Source: Muriicola marianensis (GTDB taxonomy: Bacteria; Bacteroidota; Bacteroidia; Flavobacteriales; Flavobacteriaceae). Taken from it: a DNA stretch of 64,000 nucleotides. The stretch is taken from contig NZ_BMFH01000001.1 of assembly GCF_014638095.1 (NCBI RefSeq), positions 1,435,227 through 1,499,226 of the forward strand, given 5' to 3'. Below the pieces are notes generated by a model, which was not told the DNA's origin, made no database searches, and saw only the letters and a list, made by a program, of their open reading frames with translations. The position numbers and the translations under genes are program-made. Shown piece by piece: positions 52,888-63,676 of the stretch; the first letter of the stretch is position 1; every line of letters begins with the position of its first letter.

Positions 52888-55245
52888 ATGAAGTATTTCT
52901 TCTGTACACTTGCCGTGTTGACCACCCTTTTTACCCATGCCCAAAATCCCGGATCCTTTGAAGATGTTCTGCCTGCTTTCGAGGCCTATTCAGAATTGCC
53001 CCGTGAAGTAGCCTTCGTCCATCTGAACAAATCCGTTTACATTAAAGGGGAAGGGATTGGTTTTAAAGCCTATGTCCTGGACAAGGACACCAAGAAAAGA
53101 TCCCTGGAGACGAAAAATTTCTACTGTACGGTCACTGACAGCCTGGGTAAGGTTGTAAAACAACAATTGATCCGGATTGAGAATGGGGTAGGCAGTGGGG
53201 TCATCCGGCTGGATAGCACCTTCACCACCGGAACCTATCACTTCAGAGGGTTTACAAATTGGATGCGGAATTTCTCTGAACCCAACTATTTTGAACAGGT
53301 TTTGACGGTGCTCGACCCGGAGAAAACCGAGGAGATCGCGCCTGTTGAAACGGAACTGTCAGTAGATGCCCAGTTCCTTCCGGAGAGCGGCCATGCCCTG
53401 GTGGGAGTAAACACCAATTTCGGAGCGATCATCAAAGACGACAAGGGCTTTGGGTTCCCTTTTTTGGAAGGGGAGATAGTCAGCGATGACGGCGATGTAG
53501 TCACAGGTTTTAAGCTCAATGCCTTCGGAATCGGACGATTTTTGCTGATTCCCGAACAGGGCAAAGATTATTATGCCGTATTTCGGATCGCGAACAAGGA
53601 TTTCAGGATTCCCATAGGGTATATCGAGCCCCAGGGGGTTACCTGTACACTAAAGGATCTGAGAGATAAGTTAGGCCTGATCCTCAATGCCAGGTTCAAC
53701 AACAAATGGCAAAAAGACCAGGATTTTATGCTGAGCATCCACAACGGGGACAGCATCAAGGCCATCGACATATCATTCCGGGACAACCCCAAGGTGGTCA
53801 AGGTTTTTCCCAAAAGCGACCTCTATCCGGGCGTGAATGTTATTACCCTCTTTGACGCTTCCGGAACTCCCGTCCTGGAACGATTGTATTTTAATCATGA
53901 AGGCATAGTCATTCACGAAGCAACTGCCCCGGAGATAAATTTTGCAGCGGATTCAGTCAGGGTTTCTTTTTCAGTTGAAGGGCTGGATCCAAAGTACTGG
54001 AACAGCCTAAGCGTCTCCGTCCTGCCCGAAAGGACGGAAGCCCAGGAAAGTCATCACAATCTGCCGTCCTACACCCTGCTCAATCCTTATGTCCGCGGAC
54101 CGGTGGAGAAGGCCTCCTATTACTTCAGCAACATCACCCCCAGGAAGATCTACGAACTGGACAACCTGCTAATCACCCAGGGGTGGAGCAGCTATCAGTG
54201 GAATACGGTGCGAAATAAACCTCCGAAATATCTGTTCGACTTTGAAAAAGGACTTACCTATAAAGTGACCTTCAATGAGAAGCGAACGAACGAATACTTT
54301 ATATCCCCAACCTTATACAATGATTCGGAATTTGTGACTGTCGGGGAAGAGCAAAAATTCTTTTCCAGAGATAATTTTTTCCCCATCAACGATGAGAAAC
54401 TGGGTGTTGCTGCTATTGATAAAAACGGAACTTGGTACCCACCCAGGGTCTTCGTCCAATTTAAACCCTCTTTCGTACCTAACCTGGGGCTGAATGAAGT
54501 GTCCCTCCTTGGAAACAGGGAAAACCGGATCTTGAAAGAAGCTGAAGAAACGACAGCCTTTGAAGGGTTTTATGAAGTACAGATGCTTGACGAGGTATTA
54601 CTTCTGGAAGAAAGCAAAAAGAAACGGATTGAGAAGATCAGGAATAAAGCAATAGGCAGGGTGGAGTTTTTCGAAGATAATGACTGGAGGCGCAATATGT
54701 GGTTGAGTACTTATTTGAGTTCCAGGGGGTACATCGTGAACGATAATTCCGGTACCTTTTCCATTGTCGCCAGGACCCCTAATTCACTAAACAATGCAAG
54801 ACCTGCTATTTTTCTCGATGGGGTGTTGCTGACAGACTTCAGTGTACTGTACCGCTTTAGCATGGACATTGTCGATTATATCGAAATCAATCCTTCCGGG
54901 GTAGGAGAAGGTATCAGGGGCGGAGGTGGCGTTATCCGGATCGTTACTGACCCTTCTAAGTTGCAGAGAAATGGCCTGGGAGGGGAAAGTCTGGTCGATT
55001 ATGATATCCCCCTTACCTTTTCGTACGACAAGCGATTCTACAACCCTATTTACAACAATCCCTCCGGGGAATTCTTCAACTCTTTTGGGGCGATCGACTG
55101 GCATCCCAATGTAGTGCTGGACACTGAAGGAAAAGGGGAGTTCAGTTTTCTGAATTACGGATTGCCGGCTGTAAAACTGTTTATCGAGGGGATCGTCAAC
55201 GACCGCGAATTCGTAACGGACGTAGTGGAGGTAAAGATTCAGTAA
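52888..55245 (+). CDS. Surface protein with MG2-like domain and TonB-receptor plug-like end
   Basis: The 785-residue protein has a signal peptide (MKYFFCTLAVLTTLFTHAQ). The N-terminal third is a macroglobulin-like (MG2) beta domain (HLNKSVYIKGEGIGFKAYVLDKDTKK, GTYHFRGFTNWMRN). The later part (residues about 620-690) resembles a TonB-dependent receptor plug (NNARPAIFLDGVLLTDFSVLYRFSMDIVDYIEINPSGV, GIRGGGGVIRIVTDPS). It is too short to contain a full 22-strand barrel. It probably sits at the outer membrane, but how it works is not known; I have no firm family name for it. Confidence 0.7.
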   Translation: MKYFFCTLAVLTTLFTHAQNPGSFEDVLPAFEAYSELPREVAFVHLNKSVYIKGEGIGFKAYVLDKDTKKRSLETKNFYCTVTDSLGKVVKQQLIRIENGVGSGVIRLDSTFTTGTYHFRGFTNWMRNFSEPNYFEQVLTVLDPEKTEEIAPVETELSVDAQFLPESGHALVGVNTNFGAIIKDDKGFGFPFLEGEIVSDDGDVVTGFKLNAFGIGRFLLIPEQGKDYYAVFRIANKDFRIPIGYIEPQGVTCTLKDLRDKLGLILNARFNNKWQKDQDFMLSIHNGDSIKAIDISFRDNPKVVKVFPKSDLYPGVNVITLFDASGTPVLERLYFNHEGIVIHEATAPEINFAADSVRVSFSVEGLDPKYWNSLSVSVLPERTEAQESHHNLPSYTLLNPYVRGPVEKASYYFSNITPRKIYELDNLLITQGWSSYQWNTVRNKPPKYLFDFEKGLTYKVTFNEKRTNEYFISPTLYNDSEFVTVGEEQKFFSRDNFFPINDEKLGVAAIDKNGTWYPPRVFVQFKPSFVPNLGLNEVSLLGNRENRILKEAEETTAFEGFYEVQMLDEVLLLEESKKKRIEKIRNKAIGRVEFFEDNDWRRNMWLSTYLSSRGYIVNDNSGTFSIVARTPNSLNNARPAIFLDGVLLTDFSVLYRFSMDIVDYIEINPSGVGEGIRGGGGVIRIVTDPSKLQRNGLGGESLVDYDIPLTFSYDKRFYNPIYNNPSGEFFNSFGAIDWHPNVVLDTEGKGEFSFLNYGLPAVKLFIEGIVNDREFVTDVVEVKIQ

Positions 55246-55248
55246 TCT

Positions 55249-56151
55249 GTGCTTAAGATCGCTTTCCATCCCATCTATAAACACCCCTTGCCGGAGGGGC
55301 ACAGGTTTCCCATGATCAAATACGAGTTGCTCCCCCAACAACTCATATACGAAGGCACCTGTACCCCTGAAAACTTCTTTGAACCGGAATTCCCTGACGA
55401 CAGATATATCCTGGCCGTACATGATCAGGATTACTATACCGACCTGGTCAATATCAGGATCCCTCCCAAAGAGGCTCGTAAGATCGGTTTCCCGCTTAGC
55501 AAGGAACTAGTGGAACGCGAGCGTATCATCGCCGACGGCACTATCAAAGGATGTGATTACGCCCTCGAAAACGGCATCGCGATGAATATTGCCGGTGGAA
55601 CACACCACGCCTACACGGATCGGGGGGAAGCATTTTGCCTCCTCAACGACCAGGCCATTGGTGCGAGATATCTCCTCAAGGAAAAAAAGGCCAAAAAGAT
55701 TCTGATCGCAGACCTGGATGTTCACCAGGGTAACGGTACGGCTCAGATCTTCAGGGAAGACCCTTCTGTCTTTACCTTTTCCATGCACGGCAGTTCCAAT
55801 TACCCCTTCAAGAAGGAAACTTCAGACCTGGACATAGAGCTGAAAAAAGGGACTACAGACGAAGAGTATCTGTCCATACTAAAGGACGTCTTCCCGAAGC
55901 TTATAGACGAGGAAAAACCAGATTTTATTTTCTACCTCTGTGGGGTAGATGTACTGTCGACCGATAAATTGGGGACCCTGTCCATGACCTCTCAGGGCTG
56001 TAAGGAACGGGATGCGTTTGTGCTGGATACCTGCAGGAAATTGGGGATTCCCCTGCAATGCAGTATGGGAGGTGGGTATTCGAAAGAGATCAGGGTGATC
56101 GTGGAGGCACATGCCAATACCTTTCGCCTGGCAAGGCAACTCTTCTTCTGA
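55249..56151 (+). CDS. Histone deacetylase superfamily protein
   Basis: The 300-residue protein starts at GTG. It has the arginase/deacetylase-fold motifs: MNIAGGTHHAYTDRGEAFCLLNDQA (catalytic His pair), KILIADLDVHQGNGTAQIF (zinc Asp and His) and CSMGGGYSKEI (near the substrate Tyr). Bacterial members deacetylate acetylated amines such as acetylpolyamines or acetoin-pathway proteins; the substrate here is unknown. It follows the surface protein gene by only three bases. Confidence 0.9.
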   Translation: MLKIAFHPIYKHPLPEGHRFPMIKYELLPQQLIYEGTCTPENFFEPEFPDDRYILAVHDQDYYTDLVNIRIPPKEARKIGFPLSKELVERERIIADGTIKGCDYALENGIAMNIAGGTHHAYTDRGEAFCLLNDQAIGARYLLKEKKAKKILIADLDVHQGNGTAQIFREDPSVFTFSMHGSSNYPFKKETSDLDIELKKGTTDEEYLSILKDVFPKLIDEEKPDFIFYLCGVDVLSTDKLGTLSMTSQGCKERDAFVLDTCRKLGIPLQCSMGGGYSKEIRVIVEAHANTFRLARQLFF

Positions 56152-56243
56152 TCGATCGATATTCCTGAATTCTTTTTTAAACAACTGAAGAATGTCATAA
56201 ACTCATTGACAGAGTTTCTTTATTTTTATGGAAAATATATTGT

Positions 56244-56762
56244 ATGCTCAGTAAAAAAATGGAAAAGGCCCTGAACGGACAGATCCGAGTAGAGGCCGAA
56301 TCGTCACAGGTATATCTCTCAATGGCCTCATGGGCCGAAGTAAAAGGACTGGAAGGGATTTCTCTGTTTATGTACCGTCACTCCGATGAGGAGAGGATGC
56401 ACATGCTCAAGCTTATAAAGTATGTGAATGAAAGGGGTGGTCACGCCCATATCACAGACCTCAAAGCCCCTAAAAAAGATTTTGGCAGCTTCCAAAAGAT
56501 GTTCCAGGAACTCTACGAACACGAGATTTTTGTCTCCAAAAGTATCAACGAATTGGTACAGGTATCCCTTGATGAGAAAGACTACGCCACCCATAATTTC
56601 CTGCAATGGTATGTAGCTGAGCAAATTGAAGAAGAAGCGCTGGCACGAAATATACTGGATAAGATCAACCTGATCGGGAATGACAAAGGCGGACTCTACC
56701 TCTTTGACAGGGATGTGCAACAGATCACTGCGGATAGCGCTGCTTCGGATATGGCCCAATAA
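56244..56762 (+). CDS. ftnA: Ferritin
   Basis: The 172-residue protein is a classical non-heme ferritin: the ferroxidase ligands lie in IRVEAESSQVYLSMASWAEVKG, and HSDEERMHMLKLIKYVNERGGHAHI carries the EEH motif. FLQWYVAEQIEEEALARNILDKI supplies the third helix ligands. It oxidises and stores iron in a 24-mer. A small Cys/Lys-rich protein is encoded 66 bases downstream. Confidence 0.95.
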   Translation: MLSKKMEKALNGQIRVEAESSQVYLSMASWAEVKGLEGISLFMYRHSDEERMHMLKLIKYVNERGGHAHITDLKAPKKDFGSFQKMFQELYEHEIFVSKSINELVQVSLDEKDYATHNFLQWYVAEQIEEEALARNILDKINLIGNDKGGLYLFDRDVQQITADSAASDMAQ

Positions 56763-56780
56763 TTTAACACGTTATCTTTA

Positions 56781-56809
56781 TTGATTCTAAATAAAAATAA
56801 TTATTTTTG
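56781..56809 (+). promoter_or_regulatory. Candidate promoter of the Cys/Lys-rich miniprotein
   Basis: TTG at 56781-56783 and TATTTTTG at 56802-56809, 18 bases apart, fit a Bacteroidota promoter. It lies just after ferritin and 19 bases before the miniprotein ATG, so the small gene need not depend on the ferritin transcript. Confidence 0.45.
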
Positions 56810-56828
56810 ACTCGTTCAGCATAGCCGA

Positions 56829-57011
56829 ATGGGCAAGAAGAAAAAGGAAATCAAGAAGAAGCTAAAAAAACAGGTCAAGGCCTACGAGGCCACAATGCGA
56901 GCCCTCTCCTGTGATAACTGCAAATCAAAATGCTGTAAGAAATACAAGAAGTGCGAGACCAAGCGCTGTAAACGCTGTCCTTGCTTCGACCTTCTGAAAA
57001 AAGTTGCCTGA
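56829..57011 (+). CDS. 60-residue Cys- and Lys-rich miniprotein
   Basis: One third of the residues are Lys (20 of 60). Eight cysteines lie at positions 28, 31, 35, 36, 42, 47, 50 and 52 in a C-x2-C-x3-CC-x5-C-x4-C-x2-C-x-C pattern (CDNCKSKCC and CKRCPCFDLL). This looks like a small zinc- or iron-binding knuckle attached to a strongly basic helix, suited to nucleic acid binding or a metal cluster. There is no signal peptide, so it is cytoplasmic. It follows ferritin, and a metal-related role is a guess from that position. Confidence 0.65.
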   Translation: MGKKKKEIKKKLKKQVKAYEATMRALSCDNCKSKCCKKYKKCETKRCKRCPCFDLLKKVA

Positions 57012-57014
57012 TAT

Positions 57015-57440
57015 TCAATGCCACCGGGTTACCAGGGATACGGGTTTGAGATCACCCGAAGCATTCATCTTCTCCTCTTCCTCTGTACTCCCATGCTTAT
57101 GGTAAAAACGGGCCTGTAAGTTATAACCCTTCCCGTGGTTGGCCTTTATATCGCATCCCTCCTGATGCATTCTATACGCCTTTCTCTTGTAGAAAATATA
57201 AGTTTTGTAAGCGGTGTATTCTTTCTCCTTTAATTGCTTTTCAAAAAAGAGCTGATCCTTCCAGTAATCGGCTTCATCCTCTGGGGAAGAAAACCTGAGA
57301 GATGCCTCCATCTGCGCATCGTTTAGTGCCATTTCCTGGTAAAAATCCAATATGCTCACAGGCGTTCCATCTCCTTGCGCATACCCCCAAACCACAGAGA
57401 GGACGCAAATAAAGATCAATATAGATTTAAGAGTAGTCAT
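57015..57440 (-). CDS. Secreted hypothetical protein
   Basis: The ATG at 57440 is preferred because it begins a signal peptide (MTTLKSILIFICVLSVVWGYAQ); a longer frame would place the signal inside the protein. The mature part is about 120 residues, rich in charged residues (DEADYWKDQLFFEKQLKEKEY), with a single Cys (HQEGCDIKANHG). It is convergent with the miniprotein gene. No family recognised; periplasmic or secreted location is predicted. Confidence 0.6.
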   Translation of the reverse strand: MTTLKSILIFICVLSVVWGYAQGDGTPVSILDFYQEMALNDAQMEASLRFSSPEDEADYWKDQLFFEKQLKEKEYTAYKTYIFYKRKAYRMHQEGCDIKANHGKGYNLQARFYHKHGSTEEEEKMNASGDLKPVSLVTRWH

Positions 57441-57563
57441 TCGCCTAATCTCTTGTTTTTCAGTATTATAAATTTTCTGCAAGAGAATATAAAAGGTAGC
57501 TATATTCCATGATTCCTAAAAGAAAAGGGGGTAAAATACCCCCTTTATCGACCATGTGACGGA

Positions 57564-57902
57564 TCACTGTTTCCCGAGCATCAGCAGTTCGTTGCATTTG
57601 ACCTCAGAAACGTACCGCTTCTCTCCTTCCTTAGTCTCATACGTCCTGTGGATCAACTTACCCTCAACGGCCACTTCACTGCCTTTTAACAGGAATTTTT
57701 CCACCACATCGGCCAGCTTCCCCCAGACCACAACATTATGCCATTGGGTCTCGGTGATCTTTTCTCCCTTCGTGTTCTTATAGGTTTCATTGGTGGCGAT
57801 GGAGAATTTGGCCACCTTGTTGCCACTTTCCAGGTTTACCACTTCAGGGTCCTGCCCGAGGTTTCCAATCAACTGCACTTTGTTTCGGATTGCATTCATC
57901 AT
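57564..57902 (-). CDS. ssb: Single-stranded DNA-binding protein (short form)
   Basis: The 112-residue protein is an SSB OB fold (MMNAIRNKVQLIGNLGQDPEVVNLESGNKVAKFSIATNETY, TQWHNVVVWGKLADVVEKFLLKGSEVAVEGKL). It lacks the long flexible tail and acidic tip of replicative SSB, so it is probably a secondary SSB for repair, uptake or stress. A second Met (residue 2) gives the same start region. Confidence 0.9.
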   Translation of the reverse strand: MMNAIRNKVQLIGNLGQDPEVVNLESGNKVAKFSIATNETYKNTKGEKITETQWHNVVVWGKLADVVEKFLLKGSEVAVEGKLIHRTYETKEGEKRYVSEVKCNELLMLGKQ

Positions 57903-58008
57903 TTCTTCATTTTACGGTTAAACAGTTAATACAATCGGTTCTTATCCCGACCCTGCAAACTTATCCTCACCGGGCAGATATACTTGGTTGTTACATGCTT
58001 ATTTTCGT

Positions 58009-58026
58009 TTGTAAACGATTGTAAAC
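58009..58026. promoter_or_regulatory. Direct repeat upstream of the M28 peptidase
   Basis: TTGTAAAC occurs twice, at 58009-58016 and 58019-58026, 10 bases apart (one helical turn) in the 222-base gap between ssb and the divergent peptidase gene. It may be a regulator site; which protein binds is unknown. Confidence 0.3.
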
Positions 58027-58124
58027 ACTTGCGATAGGCTGATGGGTTTTACCCTCTCTCAAGCGGGCGGCATACATCATAATTATTTATATATTGGAGC
58101 TTCTAAACAAATTCCTGTTCTTAC

Positions 58125-59672
58125 ATGAAAAATATACACTTCCTTCTGTTTCTTTTCTCCGGCTTCCTGCTGATCAATGCACAAACTCCGGCCGAAATGG
58201 CCTCTGCTATTGAAAAAGAGGCTACAGAGAATTCTCAGCTTCCTGCACTCGCTCATGAACTCATGGACGTGGTCGGACCCCGACTGGTAGGGACGCCTCA
58301 AATGGAAAATGCACACGAATGGGCGGTCTTCACTTTTTCTAAATGGGGGATTTCCGCGGAGAATGAAGCCTGGGGCACCTGGAGGGGATGGGAAAGAGGG
58401 ATCACCCACATCGATATGCTCTCTCCCAGGGTGGTTTCCCTGAGCGGGCGTCAACTCGCATGGAGTCCGGGTACCTCCTCGAAAGGTATTACTGCTAATT
58501 TGATCACGATTCCGACCATGGCCGACTCTGCAGCCTTTGCCAAATGGGTGCCGGCTGTAAAAGGCAAATTCGTTTTGGTATCTATGCCTCAGCCCACGGG
58601 ACGCCCAGACTACAATTGGGAAGAATTTGCCACCCCTGAGTCCTTCGAGAAAATGAAAGCCGAACGGGATGCCATGGAAGATGCATGGAACCAAAAAATA
58701 AGGAATACGGGCTACAACAGCCGGACTTTCAACGAAGCCCTCGAGAAAGCCGGTGCCGTGGGTATCGTCCAATCGCGCTGGTCTTCTGGATTTGGAGCTA
58801 ACAAGATCTTTAGTGCAGGCACAAAAAAGATCCCTGTAGTAGACCTGTCCCTGGAAGATTATGGTATGCTCTATCGCCTGGTGGAGAACGGTCGTGATCC
58901 CCTTATCAGGATCGTCGCAGAATCCAAAGAACTGGGCAGGGTACCTACCTTCAATACCATAGCCACTATACCGGGAACGGAATTTCCCGATGAATACATC
59001 GTGCTTTCAGCCCATTTCGATTCCTGGGACGGAGGCACGGGGGCTACAGACAACGGTACCGGAACCATCACTATGATGGAGACAGCCCGCATCCTTAAAA
59101 AACTATACCCTAACCCAAAAAGAACCATTATTGTCGGTCTTTGGGGCAGTGAAGAGCAGGGACTCAATGGCTCCCGTGCCTTTGTGGAAGACCGTCCTGA
59201 GGTGGTCGAAGGCCTGCAGGCCCTCTTCAACCAGGATAATGGAACAGGTCGGGTTGTCAATCTTTCCGGACAGGGTTTTCTTCATTCCTATGAATACCTC
59301 GGAAGGTGGCTGGAGGCCGTACCCGAAAGCATTACCCGCCATATCGAGACCACATTCCCGGGGAATCCCGGGAGAGGAGGATCTGATTACGCTTCCTTTG
59401 TAGCTATGGGCGCACCTGCATTTTCCCTGAGTTCCCTCAGCTGGAGCTACTGGAATTACACCTGGCATACCAACCTGGATACCTATGACAAGATCGTTTT
59501 TGACGATGTGCGCAATAACGTGATCCTGACAGCCATCCTGACCTATATGGCCAGCGAAGACCCCGAAAAGACCTCCAGGGAAAAGGCCGTCCTCTCAATA
59601 AACCCCAGGACCGGGGAACAAAGAGAGTGGCCAACTCCTCGATCCCCTAACCGTGAAGGCGGGATAGATTAA
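58125..59672 (+). CDS. M28 family zinc aminopeptidase, secreted
   Basis: The 515-residue protein has a signal peptide ([20 protein letters not shown]). The M28 zinc site is visible as [20 protein letters not shown] (His, Asp), [13 protein letters not shown] (catalytic and metal Glu), [10 protein letters not shown] (Asp) and [12 protein letters not shown] (His). A PA-like insert lies between the propeptide region and the catalytic part. It would remove N-terminal residues from peptides in the periplasm or outside. It precedes the sortilin-like gene by 19 bases. Confidence 0.93.
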   Translation: MKNIHFLLFLFSGFLLINAQTPAEMASAIEKEATENSQLPALAHELMDVVGPRLVGTPQMENAHEWAVFTFSKWGISAENEAWGTWRGWERGITHIDMLSPRVVSLSGRQLAWSPGTSSKGITANLITIPTMADSAAFAKWVPAVKGKFVLVSMPQPTGRPDYNWEEFATPESFEKMKAERDAMEDAWNQKIRNTGYNSRTFNEALEKAGAVGIVQSRWSSGFGANKIFSAGTKKIPVVDLSLEDYGMLYRLVENGRDPLIRIVAESKELGRVPTFNTIATIPGTEFPDEYIVLSAHFDSWDGGTGATDNGTGTITMMETARILKKLYPNPKRTIIVGLWGSEEQGLNGSRAFVEDRPEVVEGLQALFNQDNGTGRVVNLSGQGFLHSYEYLGRWLEAVPESITRHIETTFPGNPGRGGSDYASFVAMGAPAFSLSSLSWSYWNYTWHTNLDTYDKIVFDDVRNNVILTAILTYMASEDPEKTSREKAVLSINPRTGEQREWPTPRSPNREGGID

Positions 59673-59691
59673 CCTGAAAATCGAGCATACC

Positions 59692-62600
59692 ATGAGAATT
59701 ATTCAGTTCCTTTTGATCGTCATCCTGATCATCCCTGCTTCTGCAGAAGCACAAAGGCGAAGGTCACGCCAGGCTCCTGCCCCTCCTGCTGTAGAAGATT
59801 CTTTGTTTCAAGGCCTGAAATGGCGTAACATCGGACCCTTCAGAGGCGGACGTAGTGTGGCCTCCTCAGGGGTGGTCAAAGAACCTATGACCTATTATAT
59901 GGGAAGTACAGGGGGAGGTGTATGGAAAACAACGGATGACGGCATTACCTGGACAAATATCTCGGATGGTCACTTCAAGACAGGTACTGTCGGCGCCATC
60001 GCCGTTTCTGAAAGCAACCCCAATCTGGTCGTGGTCGGGATGGGAGAACACGCCGCCAGGGGGGTCATGACCTCTATGGGTGATGGAGTCTATAAATCGA
60101 CAGACGCCGGGAAGACCTGGAAACACATAGGTCTGGAATTCACCAGGCATATTTCTGATGTGGTCATTCATCCCACTAACCCCGACATTATTTTCGTAGC
60201 CGCCCAGGGTGCACAGTACGGTCCTTCGGAAGAACGCGGCATCTACAGGTCCTCAGACGGAGGACAAAACTGGGAAAAGGTCCTCTACCTGGATGAAACC
60301 ACGGGCGCCTCTTCCCTTTCCATGGACATAAAGAATCCCCTTATCCTGTATGCCTCCATGTGGCAGCACAGGCGCTATCCCTGGACCATGGAATCAGGCG
60401 GGCCCATGTCGGGGCTCTTTAAATCCACTGACGGGGGACTTACCTGGGACAAGATGAAGGCAGGGTTGCCCAAAGAATTCGGAAAGGCAGGCATTTCGGT
60501 CTCAAGGGCCAATCCGGAGCGTGTATTTGCAGTGATAGAAGCGGAGGGTGAAAAGGGAGGTGTATACCGCTCAGACGATGCAGGGAAAAAATGGACACAG
60601 ATCAACAAGGACCGGATCAACATAGCCCGATCCTGGTACTATATGGAGATCCTGGCAGATCCTCAGGATGAGAATACGGTTTATGTATTAAATGCCCCTG
60701 TCACCAAATCCATAGATGGGGGGAAAACCTTCTCCAACCTCCCAACTCCACACGGGGACAACCATCATTTGTGGATCCACCCTTTTGACAACCAGAAAAT
60801 GATCAACTCTAACGACGGGGGCGCCAATATCTCAAACAATGGGGGCCGGAGCTGGAGTTCCCAGGCCATTCAGCCAACCGCTCAATTCTATCGCGTGATC
60901 ACAGACAACCAGGTACCCTACCGGGTTTATGGCGGGCAACAGGACAATTCTGCCATTTCTATCGCCAGCAGGACCAACGATATGGGCATCGACTGGAAGG
61001 ACTGGTATTCCGTGGCCGGGTGTGAAAGTGCTTTCCTCGCCTTCGACCCCGACAATCCCGAGATCGTATACGGAGGGTGTTACCAAGGCATCATCGAAAA
61101 ATGGGTAAAGGCCTCCCGCGAAGGGAAGGCTATCAAAGAATACCCGGAACTGGCCCTGGGGAACGTCCCTTCGGATTTTAAATACCGCTATAACTGGAAC
61201 GCTCCTATCATCACATCCCCTCACGACAGAAATACGATTTACCACGCCGGCAACGTCGTATTCAAATCGACAGATGAAGGACAGAGCTGGACCGTCGTCA
61301 GTCCGGATCTCACCCGTGACGACAGGAGCAAACAGGGCCCCGGTGGAGGTCCCTACACCAATGAGGCTGCCGGAGGGGAGAACTACAACACCCTGATGGC
61401 CCTGGTGGAATCCCCCCACGAACAAGGCGTCCTGTGGGCGGGTTCCGATGATGGGCTGGTCCATATCACCAGGGACGGAGGGAAGACCTGGAAGAATGCT
61501 ACCCCTAAGGAACTGGGGGAGAGCATCATCAACAGCATAGAAATTTCACCCCATGACCCGGCGACGGCCTATGTGGTGGCCATGCGTTACAAATTCATGG
61601 ACCTGAACCCTTATATTTTCAAAACCTCAGACTACGGACAGACATGGACCAGGATCACCAATGGGATCTCCGGCCCTCATACCTTTGTAAGGGTTGTACG
61701 GGAAGATCCCAAAAGACGTGGGTTGCTCTATGCAGGAACAGAGACCGGACTTTTCATCTCGTTTAATGACGGACAAAACTGGCAGCCCTTCCAGCTCAAC
61801 CTGCCCGTGGTTCCCATCAACGATATGATCATTCAGGACAATGACCTCGTGGTGGCCACTGCAGGTAGATCCTTCTGGATTCTGGACGACCTGGGTGCGA
61901 TACAGTCAGCTCCCCTCAGCGGTCAGTCCCTGACGATCATCAAACCCAAAGACACCTACATGATCTTCGGGGGTAGTACAGACCGGCCAATTCCGGGACT
62001 AGGTCAGAATCCTAAACAAGGGGTGACCATCGACTATTACCTGGATGAGAAAGCAGACAGCATCCCCCTTACCCTGGAGATTATGAAAAACGGGGAGACC
62101 CTTCGAATTTACTCCAGCAAGCCCGACAAGGAATTTAAGTCGTGGCCGGGAGGCCCTTCAAAACCTGAGGTCATACCGGCCAAGCAAGGATACAATCGGT
62201 TTACCTGGGATTTCAGGCGGGATCCTTTGCCGGCGGTGGATAAAGTGTTTGTTTACGGAAATTATGCCGGTTCAAGGGTAGCCCCCGGCGTCTACCAACT
62301 CAGGCTTTCACTCGGGGATAAGACTGCTGAGACAGAAGTAAATGTGCTGAAAAACCCGCATGTAGAAGCCACTTCAGCAGATTATGCAGAACAGCAGAAA
62401 TTGCTCACGGATATCGAAACCATGATCTCGAACATCCACAGGGCCGTCAATGAAATGCGGTCGGTCCGCAAGCAGGTCAAGGCATACAAAGCCCTGCTTA
62501 AGGACAACGGTCGCGCCAAGGATCTCCTTGCCATGGGCGACAGTCTGGTTACACGCATAGATCGATGGGAGGAAAACCTTATCCAGCCTAAGCAAAAGAC

Positions 62601-62838
62601 CTTCCAGGATGTGATCAATTTCCATAACCAGCTCAATGCCGAGCTGATGAACCTGAAGGATTACGTGGATGCCGCGGAACCCAAAGTAACAGCAGGAGCA
62701 AAGGAACGGTACGCAGACCTGTTGAATGAGTGGGTACAATTCGAAATGGAATGGCAGATGATTATGAAGACAGAAATGCTGTTGTTTAACACCATGTATA
62801 AAGGTCTGGAATTACCGGCCCTGATCATGAAAGAATGA
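59692..62838 (+). CDS. Secreted sortilin/BNR-repeat protein (VPS10-like)
   Basis: The 1048-residue protein has a signal peptide ([18 protein letters not shown]) and a long beta-propeller region with Asp-box repeats SxDxGx[62 protein letters not shown]. This matches the glycosyl hydrolase/VPS10-type (sortilin, BNR) family of Bacteroidota. No type IX signal is obvious; the C-terminal 150 residues are helical ([20 protein letters not shown]). It probably sits in the periplasm or on the surface and binds peptides or glycans. The neighbouring M28 peptidase gene suggests peptide processing. Confidence 0.85.
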   Translation: MRIIQFLLIVILIIPASAEAQRRRSRQAPAPPAVEDSLFQGLKWRNIGPFRGGRSVASSGVVKEPMTYYMGSTGGGVWKTTDDGITWTNISDGHFKTGTVGAIAVSESNPNLVVVGMGEHAARGVMTSMGDGVYKSTDAGKTWKHIGLEFTRHISDVVIHPTNPDIIFVAAQGAQYGPSEERGIYRSSDGGQNWEKVLYLDETTGASSLSMDIKNPLILYASMWQHRRYPWTMESGGPMSGLFKSTDGGLTWDKMKAGLPKEFGKAGISVSRANPERVFAVIEAEGEKGGVYRSDDAGKKWTQINKDRINIARSWYYMEILADPQDENTVYVLNAPVTKSIDGGKTFSNLPTPHGDNHHLWIHPFDNQKMINSNDGGANISNNGGRSWSSQAIQPTAQFYRVITDNQVPYRVYGGQQDNSAISIASRTNDMGIDWKDWYSVAGCESAFLAFDPDNPEIVYGGCYQGIIEKWVKASREGKAIKEYPELALGNVPSDFKYRYNWNAPIITSPHDRNTIYHAGNVVFKSTDEGQSWTVVSPDLTRDDRSKQGPGGGPYTNEAAGGENYNTLMALVESPHEQGVLWAGSDDGLVHITRDGGKTWKNATPKELGESIINSIEISPHDPATAYVVAMRYKFMDLNPYIFKTSDYGQTWTRITNGISGPHTFVRVVREDPKRRGLLYAGTETGLFISFNDGQNWQPFQLNLPVVPINDMIIQDNDLVVATAGRSFWILDDLGAIQSAPLSGQSLTIIKPKDTYMIFGGSTDRPIPGLGQNPKQGVTIDYYLDEKADSIPLTLEIMKNGETLRIYSSKPDKEFKSWPGGPSKPEVIPAKQGYNRFTWDFRRDPLPAVDKVFVYGNYAGSRVAPGVYQLRLSLGDKTAETEVNVLKNPHVEATSADYAEQQKLLTDIETMISNIHRAVNEMRSVRKQVKAYKALLKDNGRAKDLLAMGDSLVTRIDRWEENLIQPKQKTFQDVINFHNQLNAELMNLKDYVDAAEPKVTAGAKERYADLLNEWVQFEMEWQMIMKTEMLLFNTMYKGLELPALIMKE

Positions 62839-62847
62839 GGCTCCGAG

Positions 62848-63591
62848 ATGGATTACAAAAAGGATATCATAGAACAGATCGAACTTCACGATGTGGATGG
62901 TATCCGAAATTGTTTTGAACACGGCGTAAAGCCAAATGATACCTTCAGGGGTGAACCCCTTATCTACGAACTGACCAGTGAGTATCTGAGAAGCCCGAGG
63001 TTTAAGGAGTGTGTTCGTCTCTTCGTGGACTACGGCCTGGAGTTTGAGGATAAAGCGCTTTTGGCTGTTCTTCTGGATGATCAATCATCCCTGGAGGAAA
63101 TCATTGCAAAGGACCCCGAGACTCTCCATCGATCCTTCGACCTTCGATGTGCTTATACGCCTCTGACTGGGGTCAACCTGCTGCACATTTGCGCAGAATT
63201 CAATCATGTACAATGTGCGGAGGCCCTCGTAGAACACGGAGCAGATGTAAATGCTACCGCAGGTTTGGATTCCCATGGCTTCGGAGGACAATCCCCTATT
63301 TTTCATACGGTCAACCAAAACGGCGATCAGTCGGCCGAGATGCTCGATTTCCTCCTGTCAAAGGGTGCCCGTTTAGACTTGACTGTCAAAGGTCTTATCT
63401 GGGGAAAAGGGTACGACTGGGAGACCTTTATACCTTCTGTAAATCCGATAAGCTATGCGATGATGGGTTTGTTACCGCAGATGCATCGCAGCGAAATAAC
63501 AATCAGCAAAACGATCTCCAAATTGCTGAAACACGGTTATGGGATAGCGTATACTCCCCGGAATGTTCCCAATACATATCTCAACTCCTGA
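62848..63591 (+). CDS. Ankyrin repeat protein
   Basis: The 247-residue protein contains ankyrin repeats: GVNLLHICAEFNHVQCAEALVEHGADVNAT, GQSPIFHTVNQNGDQSAEMLDFLLSKGARLD. Earlier parts (IRNCFEHGVKPNDTFRGEPLIYEL) fit the same fold less perfectly. No signal peptide or membrane segment, so it is probably a cytoplasmic binding protein. It starts nine bases after the sortilin-like gene. Confidence 0.8.
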   Translation: MDYKKDIIEQIELHDVDGIRNCFEHGVKPNDTFRGEPLIYELTSEYLRSPRFKECVRLFVDYGLEFEDKALLAVLLDDQSSLEEIIAKDPETLHRSFDLRCAYTPLTGVNLLHICAEFNHVQCAEALVEHGADVNATAGLDSHGFGGQSPIFHTVNQNGDQSAEMLDFLLSKGARLDLTVKGLIWGKGYDWETFIPSVNPISYAMMGLLPQMHRSEITISKTISKLLKHGYGIAYTPRNVPNTYLNS

Positions 63592-63676
63592 TCAGGACTG
63601 CTTCACCTTGTAATTCTCTGCTTGTTCTTTTCGGTCCCGGGGAGCATCTTTGACACTTCTTTTGCTGAGAGATCCA

